This document shows positions 1-9,066 of a DNA stretch of 64,000 nt, piece after piece. Each line of letters begins with the position of its first letter. Within the stretch, counting starts at the first letter, position 1. The notes beneath the pieces are model-generated. The model searched no databases and was not told the origin of the DNA. It saw only the letters and a program-made list of their open reading frames with translations. Source of the stretch: Poseidonibacter lekithochrous (lineage in GTDB: Bacteria; Campylobacterota; Campylobacteria; Campylobacterales; Arcobacteraceae). A program made the translations under genes and the position numbers. The stretch spans positions 744,001 through 808,000 of the forward strand of contig NZ_CP054052.1 of the NCBI RefSeq assembly GCF_013283835.1, read 5' to 3'.

Positions 1-1
1 T

Positions 2-2434
2 TACAATGAAATTCATGGAACAAGTGAAGATAAGTTTTATGCTTTAGATGAAGTATTTAATTATATGAATATGCATAAAACAAATGAAGTAATTGTATCT
101 TTTGCTGATAAAACTATTAATGAAAAAGAAGTTATTGATTATTTAGAATTAAAACTGAAAACTTTTCATTTAGGATCTTTTAGACCTAAAATTAATTATC
201 AAAATGAACTATTTAAAAATGTGTTTGATATTCAATCTTTATTAACAGCAATTGAGCATTTAGATATGGAACGAGTTCCCTTGTCAACTGAATCACTTGC
301 TGTGTTAATTGATTTTGTAATAGGGCATGATTCAAATATCATACAAAAACTTTCACTTCCTCAAAAATTAGATGTAAGTAAATATATTTATTTAGGTAAT
401 AACGCCTTAGAGCAGTTAAATGTAATTGAAACTAGTCATAATCCATCATTGATTAAACTAATGAATAATACATCAACAGCAATGGGGAAAAGACTTTTAA
501 AAGAAAGACTTACTCACCCTGTAAAAGATTCAAAAGAGATATTAAGAAGATTTAATTTATCAAAAGAGTTGTTTGATTATCATGGTCCAATTGAGAATGA
601 GTTAGCGAATATTTATGATATTGAAAGACTTACAAGAAGAATAAAATTAGCTAGACTTCATCCTTTTGAATTAAATTATCTTTATGACTCATTACTTAGT
701 ATAAAAGAAGTAGTTACATTTATGGAGAATTATAAGTTTTTAACTCCTCCTTGCTCTTCTGCTGAATTATCACTATTTATTCAATCAATTGATTCTACAT
801 TTGATTTAAGTATTTCTGGAAAGTATATGCTTAAAGATGTAGAAGCAAATATGGTTTGCAAAGGTATTAATACTCAAATCGATGAATTAAGTTCTCAAAA
901 TAGTGTATTACGTTCTAAACTTGAACTTTTAAGGCTTCATGTTTTAGGTTTTCTAAATGCTTCTGAAGATTCTAATTTTGTAAATATTAATAGATTAGAT
1001 AAAGAAGGTTTCTTCTTAACTATGACAAAAAATAGATACAACTTAATAAAAGAAGACTTACAAAATTCTCATATTATTATAGATGATGATTTACTTTTAT
1101 TCAAAGATTTCACTGTAAAAGTACAAACAAACTCTGTTAAGATTTTTTGTAAACTTACTGATTCTGTAAGTGATAAATATGTACATAATCTTAAGAAAAT
1201 TGTTGAATTAAATAAATTAGTATTTAAAGAAAAATTAGCAGAATTTGAAAAGAAGTTCTCATTATTACTAGAAGAATTAGTTCAGTTTATTGCGGAAGTT
1301 GATTTAACAGTTTCTAATATTAAAACAGCAAAAAAATATAATTATGTTTGTCCTAAAATTGTAAAAACAAAAGATGAAGAAAACTTCATTGAATTAATAG
1401 ACTTAAGACACCCAATTATTGAAGCAAATGAAGAACAAGGTATTTATGTACCTAATGATATTATCTTAGGAGAATTGTCTTATGCTTCAAAAGAGTATAA
1501 AGATAATGTGATTATTAAAAATTCAAACCCAATTAATACTAAAAACAATAATATGCACGGAGTATTATTATATGGTATTAACTCTTCTGGTAAATCTTCA
1601 TTAATGAAATCAATTGGTATTGCAGTTATTTTAGCTCAAGCTGGATTTTATGTACCGTGTAAATCTATGAGATTCTCAATTTTTGATGCAGTGTATACAA
1701 GAATATCTGGAGCTGATAATATTGCTAAAGGTTTATCTTCTTTTGCCGTTGAGATGTTAGAATTAAAAAATATATTTAACAGAGCTACTAAAAATTCCCT
1801 TGTTTTAGGTGATGAAATCTCACATAGTACCGAGACAATGAGTGGATTATCTATTGTTGCTAGTGCTATTTTAAAACTCGCAAAACTAGAGTCTATTTTT
1901 GTATTTGCTACACATTTACATCAATTACCAGAGTTACCAGAAATTGAACGACTTAAAAATATAATTTCACTTCATTTATCTGTAATGTATAAAGATGATG
2001 AAGATAAATTAATTTTTGATAGAAAATTAGCTTACGGAAGTGGTTCATCTATGTATGGTTTAGAGTATGCAAGATCACTTCATATGGATAAAGAGTTTTT
2101 ATCTGTAGCAAATGATATTAGAAAAAAACTAACAGATGATTACTCTGCAATTGAGAGATTATCTCAAAAGAAAACTTCAAAGTACAATAAAAATGTTTTT
2201 GCTGCTACTTGTGTTATTTGTGGAAAAGCTTGTGATGATGTTCATCATATTAAAGAGCAAGCCAGAGCAAATAAAGATGGATTTATTGAACACATAAATC
2301 AAAATCATAAATATAATCTAATACCTTTATGTAAAGAACATCATAAGATGGTACATGATGGAAGTATTAATGTTAATGGTTTTGTTGCAACTTCTTCTGG
2401 ATTAGAATTACATTACACTATGTTAGATAAATAG
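2..2434 (+). CDS. mutS: MutS7-type DNA mismatch repair protein with C-terminal HNH domain (5' end outside window)
   Basis: The reading frame is open to the left edge, so the Met at 65 is probably internal and the gene starts before the window. Numbering from that Met, the MutS core and lever domains come first, then the ABC-type ATPase with Walker A GINSSGKSS (about 504-512) and Walker B LVLGDE (about residue 583), and finally an HNH-type zinc domain with CVICGK (from about 716), HH and CKEHH. A MutS fused to HNH is the MutS7 subfamily, known from epsilonproteobacteria, some giant viruses and octocoral mitochondria. The fused nuclease is thought to nick DNA in the absence of MutL, but that role is inferred here. 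It ends in a hairpin terminator facing a convergent gene. Confidence 0.9.
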   Translation, partial: YNEIHGTSEDKFYALDEVFNYMNMHKTNEVIVSFADKTINEKEVIDYLELKLKTFHLGSFRPKINYQNELFKNVFDIQSLLTAIEHLDMERVPLSTESLAVLIDFVIGHDSNIIQKLSLPQKLDVSKYIYLGNNALEQLNVIETSHNPSLIKLMNNTSTAMGKRLLKERLTHPVKDSKEILRRFNLSKELFDYHGPIENELANIYDIERLTRRIKLARLHPFELNYLYDSLLSIKEVVTFMENYKFLTPPCSSAELSLFIQSIDSTFDLSISGKYMLKDVEANMVCKGINTQIDELSSQNSVLRSKLELLRLHVLGFLNASEDSNFVNINRLDKEGFFLTMTKNRYNLIKEDLQNSHIIIDDDLLLFKDFTVKVQTNSVKIFCKLTDSVSDKYVHNLKKIVELNKLVFKEKLAEFEKKFSLLLEELVQFIAEVDLTVSNIKTAKKYNYVCPKIVKTKDEENFIELIDLRHPIIEANEEQGIYVPNDIILGELSYASKEYKDNVIIKNSNPINTKNNNMHGVLLYGINSSGKSSLMKSIGIAVILAQAGFYVPCKSMRFSIFDAVYTRISGADNIAKGLSSFAVEMLELKNIFNRATKNSLVLGDEISHSTETMSGLSIVASAILKLAKLESIFVFATHLHQLPELPEIERLKNIISLHLSVMYKDDEDKLIFDRKLAYGSGSSMYGLEYARSLHMDKEFLSVANDIRKKLTDDYSAIERLSQKKTSKYNKNVFAATCVICGKACDDVHHIKEQARANKDGFIEHINQNHKYNLIPLCKEHHKMVHDGSINVNGFVATSSGLELHYTMLDK

Positions 2435-2462
2435 AATAAGAAAAATCTTATTCTATTTGTTT
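2431..2462 (+). terminator. Intrinsic terminator of mutS
   Basis: An 11-bp perfect stem (2431-2441 with 2446-2456, loop AAAA) is followed by TTGTTTTTT. It overlaps the mutS stop codon and lies just before the 3' end of the convergent minus-strand gene. Confidence 0.8.
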
Positions 2463-2463
2463 T

Positions 2464-4713
2464 TTAGTTACCGCAGTTTGTTTCTACACATTTTCCTTTA
2501 ATTACTTTTACTAAAGTATTAAGAGGTCTTTCTCCCACAGATTTTACTTTTACAGCATCGTGAGTTAATGTTGAAGCTGTCCAGAATGGATCATTTACTC
2601 CAGGAATTAATAAATCTGAAGCTGGATTTCCACTTACTGTGTTTACCACAAGTCCTTCATCAAGAATCTTAACTCTATAATCATCTCCTGCTAAAGATAA
2701 TTGAGTGGCAGATTTAATATTAATTTTTGGGAACCATTTTCCATTAATATTTTTCCATGGAACTTGTAATGAAAAACCATCATAGTTTAATCTATATAAT
2801 CCATCTACATCACTAGCCCCATTAATATCCTTTGTACTATTATGTTCATAATTAAATACCATAGGTGCATCAAAAGTTTGTAATGTTGAGTTTAGTTTAA
2901 TACCTGTAAACTTATTCCAATCATTTGAACCAGTTTCCCATTTATAATAGATATTTTCATTTTGTTCAACTTCCCAATAATTACTAGTATTGTAAGTATT
3001 ATTTAGAACAGATGAGGAAGTAGCTTCTAATAAAGGACCAATACTTGCACCCCATTGTCTATGTGAATTACTTAAATCAATACTAGAGTTAATTACAATT
3101 GCATTTGAACTTTCATCTTCTAATGTTAAGTTACTAGTATTATATGTATATGTTTTTCCTATTACACCATTTGAGCCATTATTATAAATTGCAAAATCAT
3201 TTATATTTGTCATTGCTGGATTGATAACTTCATGACCGTAATTAACTAAATCTAAATCACTACTTGGGCTAACAATTTCTTCTTTATGAAAAGAGACATT
3301 ACTACTATTTGTTAAAGTTGCTTTTATTGGAATATTTGCTTGTAATGCTTCAGACCAAGCACCATTCCAATCATTAATTGTTATAGGAATTGAAGAATTA
3401 TCATCTCCTGCTGTATTAAATAAATATTTATTACTAACACCACTTACAACATCAGCTTCACCAGTTTGATTATTCTGAGTTCCTAAGATTTTAAAGTTTC
3501 CATTACTTCCACCAGCTGAACTATCCCATGTAATAATATATTGTGTATTATTAGAGTTATTCCAATAGTACATTTTTGTACCATTTAATTTATTCATTGT
3601 AGTTGCTGATTTTGTAAACTTTTTTAATTTACCTGGACCTTGAACAATTGTATATGCTGTAGTTTTTGCTCTATCTTCTTCTTTATAAACAGTATCACCA
3701 TTCTTGATTTTATTATTATCAGTCCATAATCCCCAATATCCAACATAACCGTGGTATTCTTCCCCTGTTGTAGCATCAATTTTTACAATTGGATAACCAC
3801 TATTAAGTTTTACTTCATTACCAGATGTTTCCTCATATAACCCATATCTGAAAACTTTATGAGATAAAGATTGTTTATCTTTAGTGATTTCTGAACCTAC
3901 ATTAATAGCACTATCATCTTTGCTTACTTCTTGAATTTTATAGTACCTATTACTTAATGCAAGTTTGTAAGCTTTTAAAACTGGACTTTGTCCATGCTCT
4001 ATTGCTTTAGAAAAAGCAACTCCTTTTCCTTTTTCTTCTCCAGTTTCATCACCTTTTGTTCCATTGTTTTGAGCATCTGTAGCATTAACATTTAGTACAA
4101 GTTTTAAAAGTTCTGGATATTGATTTCCATTTTCAGTCATTAGGTTTTTATAATCAACTATAGCTTGACCTTCATGAGCTCCTTTATCTGTGCTGATAAC
4201 TCCACCCATAACTTTTGAATCAAAATTAGTTGATTTATCACTATTTATTGAATAACCACTAAAGTTCATTAATAATTTACCATAAGGATATTGGACACTT
4301 ACGCCTTTTTCAACTTCAATAAATCCAATAATTCTTTGTTCTCTACTTGGATCATCATTCTCATCAATCCAAAATTTAATGATCATTGGGTCATTGTTAC
4401 TTTTTCTTGTAACAATAATATTCATTTGCATTAGCTTTTCAATATTTTTATTACTTGATGCACCTGCGTTTTGAACTTGACCACTTTGTTCTTTATCTTT
4501 TATTAGGGCTTTATAAGGACCTTTATTAACAAACTCTGAGGCTTTAGTTTGTGAAATAATGTCTAAAATCATATTAACAGTATTAATAGGTTGTAATGTT
4601 GATTCTTCAGTAAAGCTTTTTGTTATAGCATTAGTATAATCTGTACCTGCATCATTGTAATTTGCAAAAAGTAATGATGAACATAGTGCCGCACTTAATA
4701 ATATTTTCTTCAT
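2464..4713 (-). CDS. Large secreted protein of unknown function
   Basis: 749 aa with a clear Sec signal peptide (MKKILLSAALCSSLLFA, cleavage near residue 17). The mature part is rich in Asn, Ser, Thr and Asp, with no membrane segment I can see, and ends in a Cys pair (CVETNC) that could form a disulfide. I recognise no catalytic motif or family. A good Shine-Dalgarno (AAGGA) precedes the ATG. The gene lies 10 bp after the lipoprotein gene at 4724-5449, so the two are probably one operon and may act together at the outer surface. Function unknown. Confidence 0.75.
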   Translation of the reverse strand: MKKILLSAALCSSLLFANYNDAGTDYTNAITKSFTEESTLQPINTVNMILDIISQTKASEFVNKGPYKALIKDKEQSGQVQNAGASSNKNIEKLMQMNIIVTRKSNNDPMIIKFWIDENDDPSREQRIIGFIEVEKGVSVQYPYGKLLMNFSGYSINSDKSTNFDSKVMGGVISTDKGAHEGQAIVDYKNLMTENGNQYPELLKLVLNVNATDAQNNGTKGDETGEEKGKGVAFSKAIEHGQSPVLKAYKLALSNRYYKIQEVSKDDSAINVGSEITKDKQSLSHKVFRYGLYEETSGNEVKLNSGYPIVKIDATTGEEYHGYVGYWGLWTDNNKIKNGDTVYKEEDRAKTTAYTIVQGPGKLKKFTKSATTMNKLNGTKMYYWNNSNNTQYIITWDSSAGGSNGNFKILGTQNNQTGEADVVSGVSNKYLFNTAGDDNSSIPITINDWNGAWSEALQANIPIKATLTNSSNVSFHKEEIVSPSSDLDLVNYGHEVINPAMTNINDFAIYNNGSNGVIGKTYTYNTSNLTLEDESSNAIVINSSIDLSNSHRQWGASIGPLLEATSSSVLNNTYNTSNYWEVEQNENIYYKWETGSNDWNKFTGIKLNSTLQTFDAPMVFNYEHNSTKDINGASDVDGLYRLNYDGFSLQVPWKNINGKWFPKINIKSATQLSLAGDDYRVKILDEGLVVNTVSGNPASDLLIPGVNDPFWTASTLTHDAVKVKSVGERPLNTLVKVIKGKCVETNCGN

Positions 4714-4723
4714 ATTTTATTCC

Positions 4724-5449
4724 TTAGTTTGAAGCATCAAGTGCATCAACTTGACTTGGTGTTGTTAAACCATTAACTGTAAGATTTGATGTTGCTCTTG
4801 AAACTACATCTTCTGTCATTTTACTTCTTAACGTTGTTAGATTTACACTACCATTAGACATTGAGCTTTCAATATTAGTTGTTTCAGCATCAGCTTTTGA
4901 TTGAAGTGCATTTCTTTTGATTTGACTTAATTTACTTGTATCATTAAAGTTTTGAAGTAAATCTGCAGCATCTACACCTGAAATACTACCTGCAACACTT
5001 GTCTTAGCTTGTTCTAGAGTTTCATTATTCTCTTTCATTGCTGACCAAACTTTTGTAGATATTGCACTAACTATATGTTTTCCATCACTTGCTTTTGCAT
5101 CTTTAGGAGCTAGAAAAGTAATTGCTGTTGTTACTGTTGTTCCAGTATCTCCAGATACAGCATGTTTAATAGCATTAACTGGAATTTCAGCAATTACATC
5201 ATAGTCACCACCGCTAAGAGAAAAAATACCATCGGCATCTGATGTTGTAAAAGTTTCACCTGCATCACATTTTCCATTACTATTTGCATCAAGGCATACT
5301 TTTGCACCTTCATAGAAACTTCCTGAAACTACACCACTAGTAACAGATGAAATAGAACTAGATGAACCACCACCTCCACCACAGCCAACTAATACACTTC
5401 CTGCAATAATAGGAAGAACAATTGTTTTTAAAAGATTATTTTTATTCAT
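4724..5449 (-). CDS. Lipoprotein with DxNxNGxCDxGE calcium-type loop
   Basis: 241 aa. The N-terminus is a lipoprotein signal ending in the lipobox LVGC (Cys at about residue 23), followed by a Gly/Ser linker, so the protein is probably lipid-anchored in the outer membrane. Residues about 40-80 carry a carboxypeptidase-regulatory/EF-hand-like segment with DANSNGKCDAGE. The rest is Ala/Ser/Thr-rich and probably helical. The Shine-Dalgarno AAGGAG is strong. It is the first gene of a two-gene unit with the 749-aa secreted protein. No enzyme motif is visible; a surface-binding or assembly role is a guess. Confidence 0.7.
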   Translation of the reverse strand: MNKNNLLKTIVLPIIAGSVLVGCGGGGGSSSSISSVTSGVVSGSFYEGAKVCLDANSNGKCDAGETFTTSDADGIFSLSGGDYDVIAEIPVNAIKHAVSGDTGTTVTTAITFLAPKDAKASDGKHIVSAISTKVWSAMKENNETLEQAKTSVAGSISGVDAADLLQNFNDTSKLSQIKRNALQSKADAETTNIESSMSNGSVNLTTLRSKMTEDVVSRATSNLTVNGLTTPSQVDALDASN

Positions 5450-5688
5450 TAATACTCCTTATTTAAAGAAAATTTATATATAAAAAATTAAAAGTAACAT
5501 TCTATATAACGTTTGTAAAGACCATTATTACATAGGATATATAAAAAATAATTTAATTGAGTGTGTATAAATAAGAAAATATAAGCCTATTTTAAAATTA
5601 TTAATTGTTTTAGATGTTTTTTAGAATAATAGGTTTGTTTTGAATAAAAAGTAGATGAATAATTGAAAGTAAAATAAAAAAGAAAAAG
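5450..5688. other. Intergenic region, AT-rich
   Basis: 239 bp upstream of the lipoprotein gene and downstream of the small membrane-protein gene. I see AT-rich sequence with TATA-like stretches that may hold the lipoprotein promoter, but no convincing -35/-10 pair, RNA gene or repeat. Confidence 0.4.
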
Positions 5689-5847
5689 CTAGTTTTCTTT
5701 TTCTTTTTTTGTTTTAAGAATATTTCTTATTAGTAAGATTATAAATAAAAGAGCAATTCCACTATTTATATAAAAGCCTTGCATGTTTCCATCTTGGAAA
5801 AATGTATATGCTAAAGCTGTAAATATAAGTGAAATCACTAAACACAT
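5689..5847 (-). CDS. Small two-helix membrane protein
   Basis: 52 aa, starting MCLVISLIFTALAYTFF with a second hydrophobic stretch GIALLFIILLI and a basic Lys-rich tail. Two short transmembrane helices joined by a small loop are likely. The ATG at 5847 lies one base after the hisA stop codon, so translation is probably coupled to hisA in the same minus-strand operon. I do not recognise a family. The case for a real gene is the tight coupling and the coherent membrane-protein pattern, not homology. Confidence 0.6.
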   Translation of the reverse strand: MCLVISLIFTALAYTFFQDGNMQGFYINSGIALLFIILLIRNILKTKKEKEN

Positions 5848-5848
5848 A

Positions 5849-6556
5849 TTATAGAGCTTTAAAACCTTCTTCTAGGTCTAAAGTACCTTCGTAAAATGCT
5901 TTTCCAACAATAACACCAGCGATGTTACCATTTTCTTTACAGTTAGTGATATCATTGATATCTTTTACACCACCAGATGCAATTGTATCAACTCCAGATG
6001 CTAGTGCAATTGATTCAGTAAATTCTACATTTACACCACATAACATCCCATCTTTTGAAATATCAGTACAAATAATAGCTTCAACCCCAGCATTTGCAAA
6101 CTCTTTTGCTAAAGTTGTAGCTTCCATAGTTGAAACTTCTGCCCAACCTTCAACTGCTACCATTCCATTCATTGCATCAATTCCTACAGCAATTGGATAT
6201 TTTGCTGCCATATCTTTCACAAATTGTGGATCTTTAACTGCAATTGATCCTAAGATTAATCTATCAATTCCTAGTTCAACATACATTTTGATAGTTTCTT
6301 CATCTCGAATACCACCACCAACTTCAATTTTTAAATTACAATTTTCTTTAATCTTTTTAATTTGTTCTAAGTTAGCTGGTTCACCTGCAAATGCACCATT
6401 TAAATCAACAATATGTAACCATTTTGAACCTAATTCTTCAAATCTTTTAGCAACTTGCCATGGCTCATCTGAATAGATTTTTGCACTATCCATTAATCCC
6501 TTACTTAATCTTACAGCTTTCCCATCTTTTAAATCAATCGCAGGTAAAATATCCAT
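5849..6556 (-). CDS. hisA: HisA, ProFAR isomerase
   Basis: 235 aa, the usual length. It isomerises the ProFAR aminoaldose to PRFAR in histidine synthesis. The TIM-barrel signatures are visible: the N-terminal [15 protein letters not shown] with the catalytic Asp, the second-half Asp in VGIDAMNG, and the phosphate-binding GGGIRD and SGGVKD loops. It sits 3 bp downstream of a DUF1801-type gene and in the same minus-strand run as hisH, so two histidine genes are separated by two unrelated small genes. Cytoplasmic. Confidence 0.97.
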   Translation of the reverse strand: MDILPAIDLKDGKAVRLSKGLMDSAKIYSDEPWQVAKRFEELGSKWLHIVDLNGAFAGEPANLEQIKKIKENCNLKIEVGGGIRDEETIKMYVELGIDRLILGSIAVKDPQFVKDMAAKYPIAVGIDAMNGMVAVEGWAEVSTMEATTLAKEFANAGVEAIICTDISKDGMLCGVNVEFTESIALASGVDTIASGGVKDINDITNCKENGNIAGVIVGKAFYEGTLDLEEGFKAL

Positions 6557-6559
6557 ACT

Positions 6560-6910
6560 TTATGCTCTCCTCATTTCTTGTTTAATTTTCTTTTTTTCGT
6601 TTAATTCGATTGAACAAATTATTGCTTCTTCTAAATAGCTTTTTATAATCTCTTCATTAAAATCATTTTCATTGTTTATATATAAATGACGTATATACTT
6701 TGATCCATATTTAAAATCAAATTTATCATCTAATAAATATCCCTTATGACAACCAAGTGTGATCTTTTTATCATCTTTTTTTAGATAAAAAAGTACTTGA
6801 TTTTCAAATTCATATGAGTGATGTTTTTTTAGATAGTTTTTTTCAACTCCTTCAATATCAAGAGCTATAGAATCAATTTTTTGTGCTATTTCTTTGATCC
6901 AATCTAACAT
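6560..6910 (-). CDS. DUF1801 (YdhG-like) domain protein
   Basis: 116 aa, cytoplasmic, no signal peptide. The central stretch ITLGCHKGYLLDDKF followed by GSKYIRHLYI matches the pattern of YdhG/DUF1801 domains. The biochemical role of that family is not firmly known. The gene overlaps the upstream epimerase-like gene by 7 bp and precedes hisA by 3 bp, so it is co-transcribed with the histidine genes. No regulatory element of its own is visible. Confidence 0.7.
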   Translation of the reverse strand: MLDWIKEIAQKIDSIALDIEGVEKNYLKKHHSYEFENQVLFYLKKDDKKITLGCHKGYLLDDKFDFKYGSKYIRHLYINNENDFNEEIIKSYLEEAIICSIELNEKKKIKQEMRRA

Positions 6911-7752
6911 AAATCCTCAATTGTTTCTTCTATTGTTTTAAATTTAAACTCAAAACCTAAGTCTTCTAGTTTTTGAGGAATAACACTTTGTCCATCTGTT
7001 AATACTTTTGCACCTTCAGAGAAAATAATGTTTAAAACAAATTCTGGTACTGGAAGTATAGTAGGTCTTTTTAGTGTTTTTCCTAAAGCAAGAGTTAGAC
7101 CTTTGTTAGTTGTGGGAACTGGTGCTGTTAAATTAAATATATCCTCATGTAAGTTATCAATAACAAACCTAAAAGCGTTAAGTAAGTCATAAATATGAAT
7201 AAAAGAGAAAGTTTGTTTTCCACTTCCTATTACTCCACCTACACCCATTTTAAATGGAGTTATCATTTTTTGTAATGCACCGCCGTGTTTACCTAAAACA
7301 ATACCAAATCTGAATATAGAAACTTTAACTCCAAATTCTTTTGCTTTGTTTGCTTCATTTTCCCAGTCTTTACATAAGTTTGCTAAGAAATCTGTATTCT
7401 TATTTCCATCTTCATTATAAGTTTGTTTATTATCATAAATTCCAACTGCTGATGTTGAAATAAGTAAGTCTGGTTTATTTGTTGAGTTTTTAATTGCATT
7501 TACAATTTTTGAAGTTGTATCTATTCTACTTGAATAAAGAAGTTTTTTATAACTTTCGCTCCATCTATTAATGATATTTGCTCCAGCTAGATTGATTATA
7601 ATATTAGAAGAGTTTATTAGCTCTTCTAATTTATTCTGATCATTTAGGATCTCTCTTGATATTGGTAATATTTTATAACCTAAAGAAGAAAAAAATTTAT
7701 TTAAGTTTGTACCAACAAATCCGCTAGCGCCCGTAATTGCTATTGTTTTCAT
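6904..7752 (-). CDS. TIGR01777-type NAD(P)-dependent epimerase
   Basis: 282 aa, an extended SDR protein of the YfcH/SDR39U1 kind. The N-terminal Rossmann motif is ITGASGFVGTNL; a conserved INLAGANI and the family-typical ISTSAVGIYDN and FRFGIVLGKHGGAL follow. The C-terminus holds the DUF1731-like tail (PVPEFVLNIIFSEGAKVL). The substrate is unknown for this family. It lies 24 bp after hisH and overlaps the next gene by 7 bp, within the his run. Confidence 0.85.
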   Translation of the reverse strand: MKTIAITGASGFVGTNLNKFFSSLGYKILPISREILNDQNKLEELINSSNIIINLAGANIINRWSESYKKLLYSSRIDTTSKIVNAIKNSTNKPDLLISTSAVGIYDNKQTYNEDGNKNTDFLANLCKDWENEANKAKEFGVKVSIFRFGIVLGKHGGALQKMITPFKMGVGGVIGSGKQTFSFIHIYDLLNAFRFVIDNLHEDIFNLTAPVPTTNKGLTLALGKTLKRPTILPVPEFVLNIIFSEGAKVLTDGQSVIPQKLEDLGFEFKFKTIEETIEDLC

Positions 7753-7776
7753 TTGAGATCCTTTTATATAAAATGA

Positions 7777-8382
7777 TTAAATTTTCATAAAGTTCTTTAA
7801 AATTTTTAATCCATTATCATGTGACTTTTCTGGATGTGGTTGGAAACCATAAATATTATCTTTATTTACTGCACTTACAAAATCATAACCGTAAGTTGTT
7901 TTTCCAATAATATTTTTCTCATTGGTAACTGCATGGTATGAGTGTACAAAATATAAATATGGATTATCTAATCCTTCAAATAATGCATGTTCTTTATTCT
8001 GAATTGTATTCCAACCCATATGAGGAATTTTGAAATCCTCATGCATTTTTGATTTATCAAATTTGATTACTTCTCCATCAATTAATCCAAGACCATCACT
8101 ATGTCCAAACTCTTGTGAACTTTCGAATAATAGTTGCATACCTAAACAAATACCAATCATTGGTTTTCCTGTATTTGCGAAGTTATATATAGCTTCTTTC
8201 ATTCCTGTTTCATTTAAGTGTTCCATTGCATCTTTATATGCACCAACACCTGGTAAAATAATTCTATCGTAGTTTTTTAAGTCATTTGGGTCTTTTACAA
8301 TTGTAGCTTTTGCATCTAATAGATGACAAGCATTATAAACACTTGCTAAGTTACCCATATTATAATCAATAATTCCTATCAC
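7777..8382 (-). CDS. hisH: HisH, glutamine amidotransferase subunit of IGP synthase
   Basis: 201 aa, the normal length. It supplies ammonia from glutamine to HisF to make IGP and AICAR. The class I amidotransferase triad is visible: the nucleophile Cys in GICLGMQLLF, and the His and Glu in GFQPHPEKS. The N-terminus IGIIDYNMGNLASV is typical. HisF is not in this window. The gene is 29 bp downstream of comF and begins the his part of the operon. Confidence 0.96.
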   Translation of the reverse strand: MIGIIDYNMGNLASVYNACHLLDAKATIVKDPNDLKNYDRIILPGVGAYKDAMEHLNETGMKEAIYNFANTGKPMIGICLGMQLLFESSQEFGHSDGLGLIDGEVIKFDKSKMHEDFKIPHMGWNTIQNKEHALFEGLDNPYLYFVHSYHAVTNEKNIIGKTTYGYDFVSAVNKDNIYGFQPHPEKSHDNGLKILKNFMKI

Positions 8383-8411
8383 AGCTATCCCTTTATTAAA
8401 AATGAATTATA

Positions 8412-8984
8412 CTAAAGTTTAGCATCATCTAGGGTTAAAGAAAATAACACCTTATTGTTTTTCTTTTCAAGAACTTTTTTTGCTTCTTTTATTGTAGCAC
8501 CTGTTGTAATTAAATCATCACATAAAATTGTCGTTTGATTATGAATATTTGTTAGTTGAAATTTTCTAGGATTTTTTTGCCTAAACTCTAGGTCTTTTCC
8601 TGCATATTTGACTATATTTTTAGCTTTTAGAGTATTGTATTTTGGTGTGATTATTGATGATTTCAAATGTTTTGCCAAAATTGCAGTATGTGAAAAATTA
8701 TGTCTTGAATGATCATCGATTGGAATTGCTAAAATTTGTTCATCAATTTTGAATTTTTTTGTAAATTCTAAAAATGATAATCTAGCTAAAATATTATAAA
8801 TCTTATCTCCATGAAAATGATATTTTGATGAAATTAAATCTTCAATTTCTGAGTAGGGATAAAAAGAATAATTATAAAAACCATCTTCAATTTCTCTTTT
8901 ATTAAAAACTGGTTTTAATAAAGTATTTTGACAATTTTTACAGATTATATACAAAGATAGTTTACTACAAGTTATACAATACAT
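8412..8984 (-). CDS. comF: ComF-family phosphoribosyltransferase-like protein
   Basis: 190 aa. An N-terminal zinc ribbon (CITC and CKNC) is followed by a phosphoribosyltransferase-like fold with the PRPP-loop motif ILCDDLITTGAT. ComF proteins are linked to natural transformation in several bacteria, but the reaction is not defined. The gene is first in the minus-strand run leading to hisH and is divergent from the PAS/HD-GYP gene, with a short intergenic region holding both promoters. Confidence 0.88.
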   Translation of the reverse strand: MYCITCSKLSLYIICKNCQNTLLKPVFNKREIEDGFYNYSFYPYSEIEDLISSKYHFHGDKIYNILARLSFLEFTKKFKIDEQILAIPIDDHSRHNFSHTAILAKHLKSSIITPKYNTLKAKNIVKYAGKDLEFRQKNPRKFQLTNIHNQTTILCDDLITTGATIKEAKKVLEKKNNKVLFSLTLDDAKL

Positions 8985-9066
8985 ATAAGTTTTCTTAATT
9001 TAAATATTATTTTAGTACAATGTTAAACGTAATATTAACACAAATTATTTAATAATAGGATTAATT

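Noticed and set aside
5922-6476. A 184-residue plus-strand frame opposite hisA
   Set aside because: It is the shadow of a well-supported hisA; no ribosome site and no family pattern. Similar antisense frames opposite the OmpA genes, the symporters and murE were dropped for the same reason.
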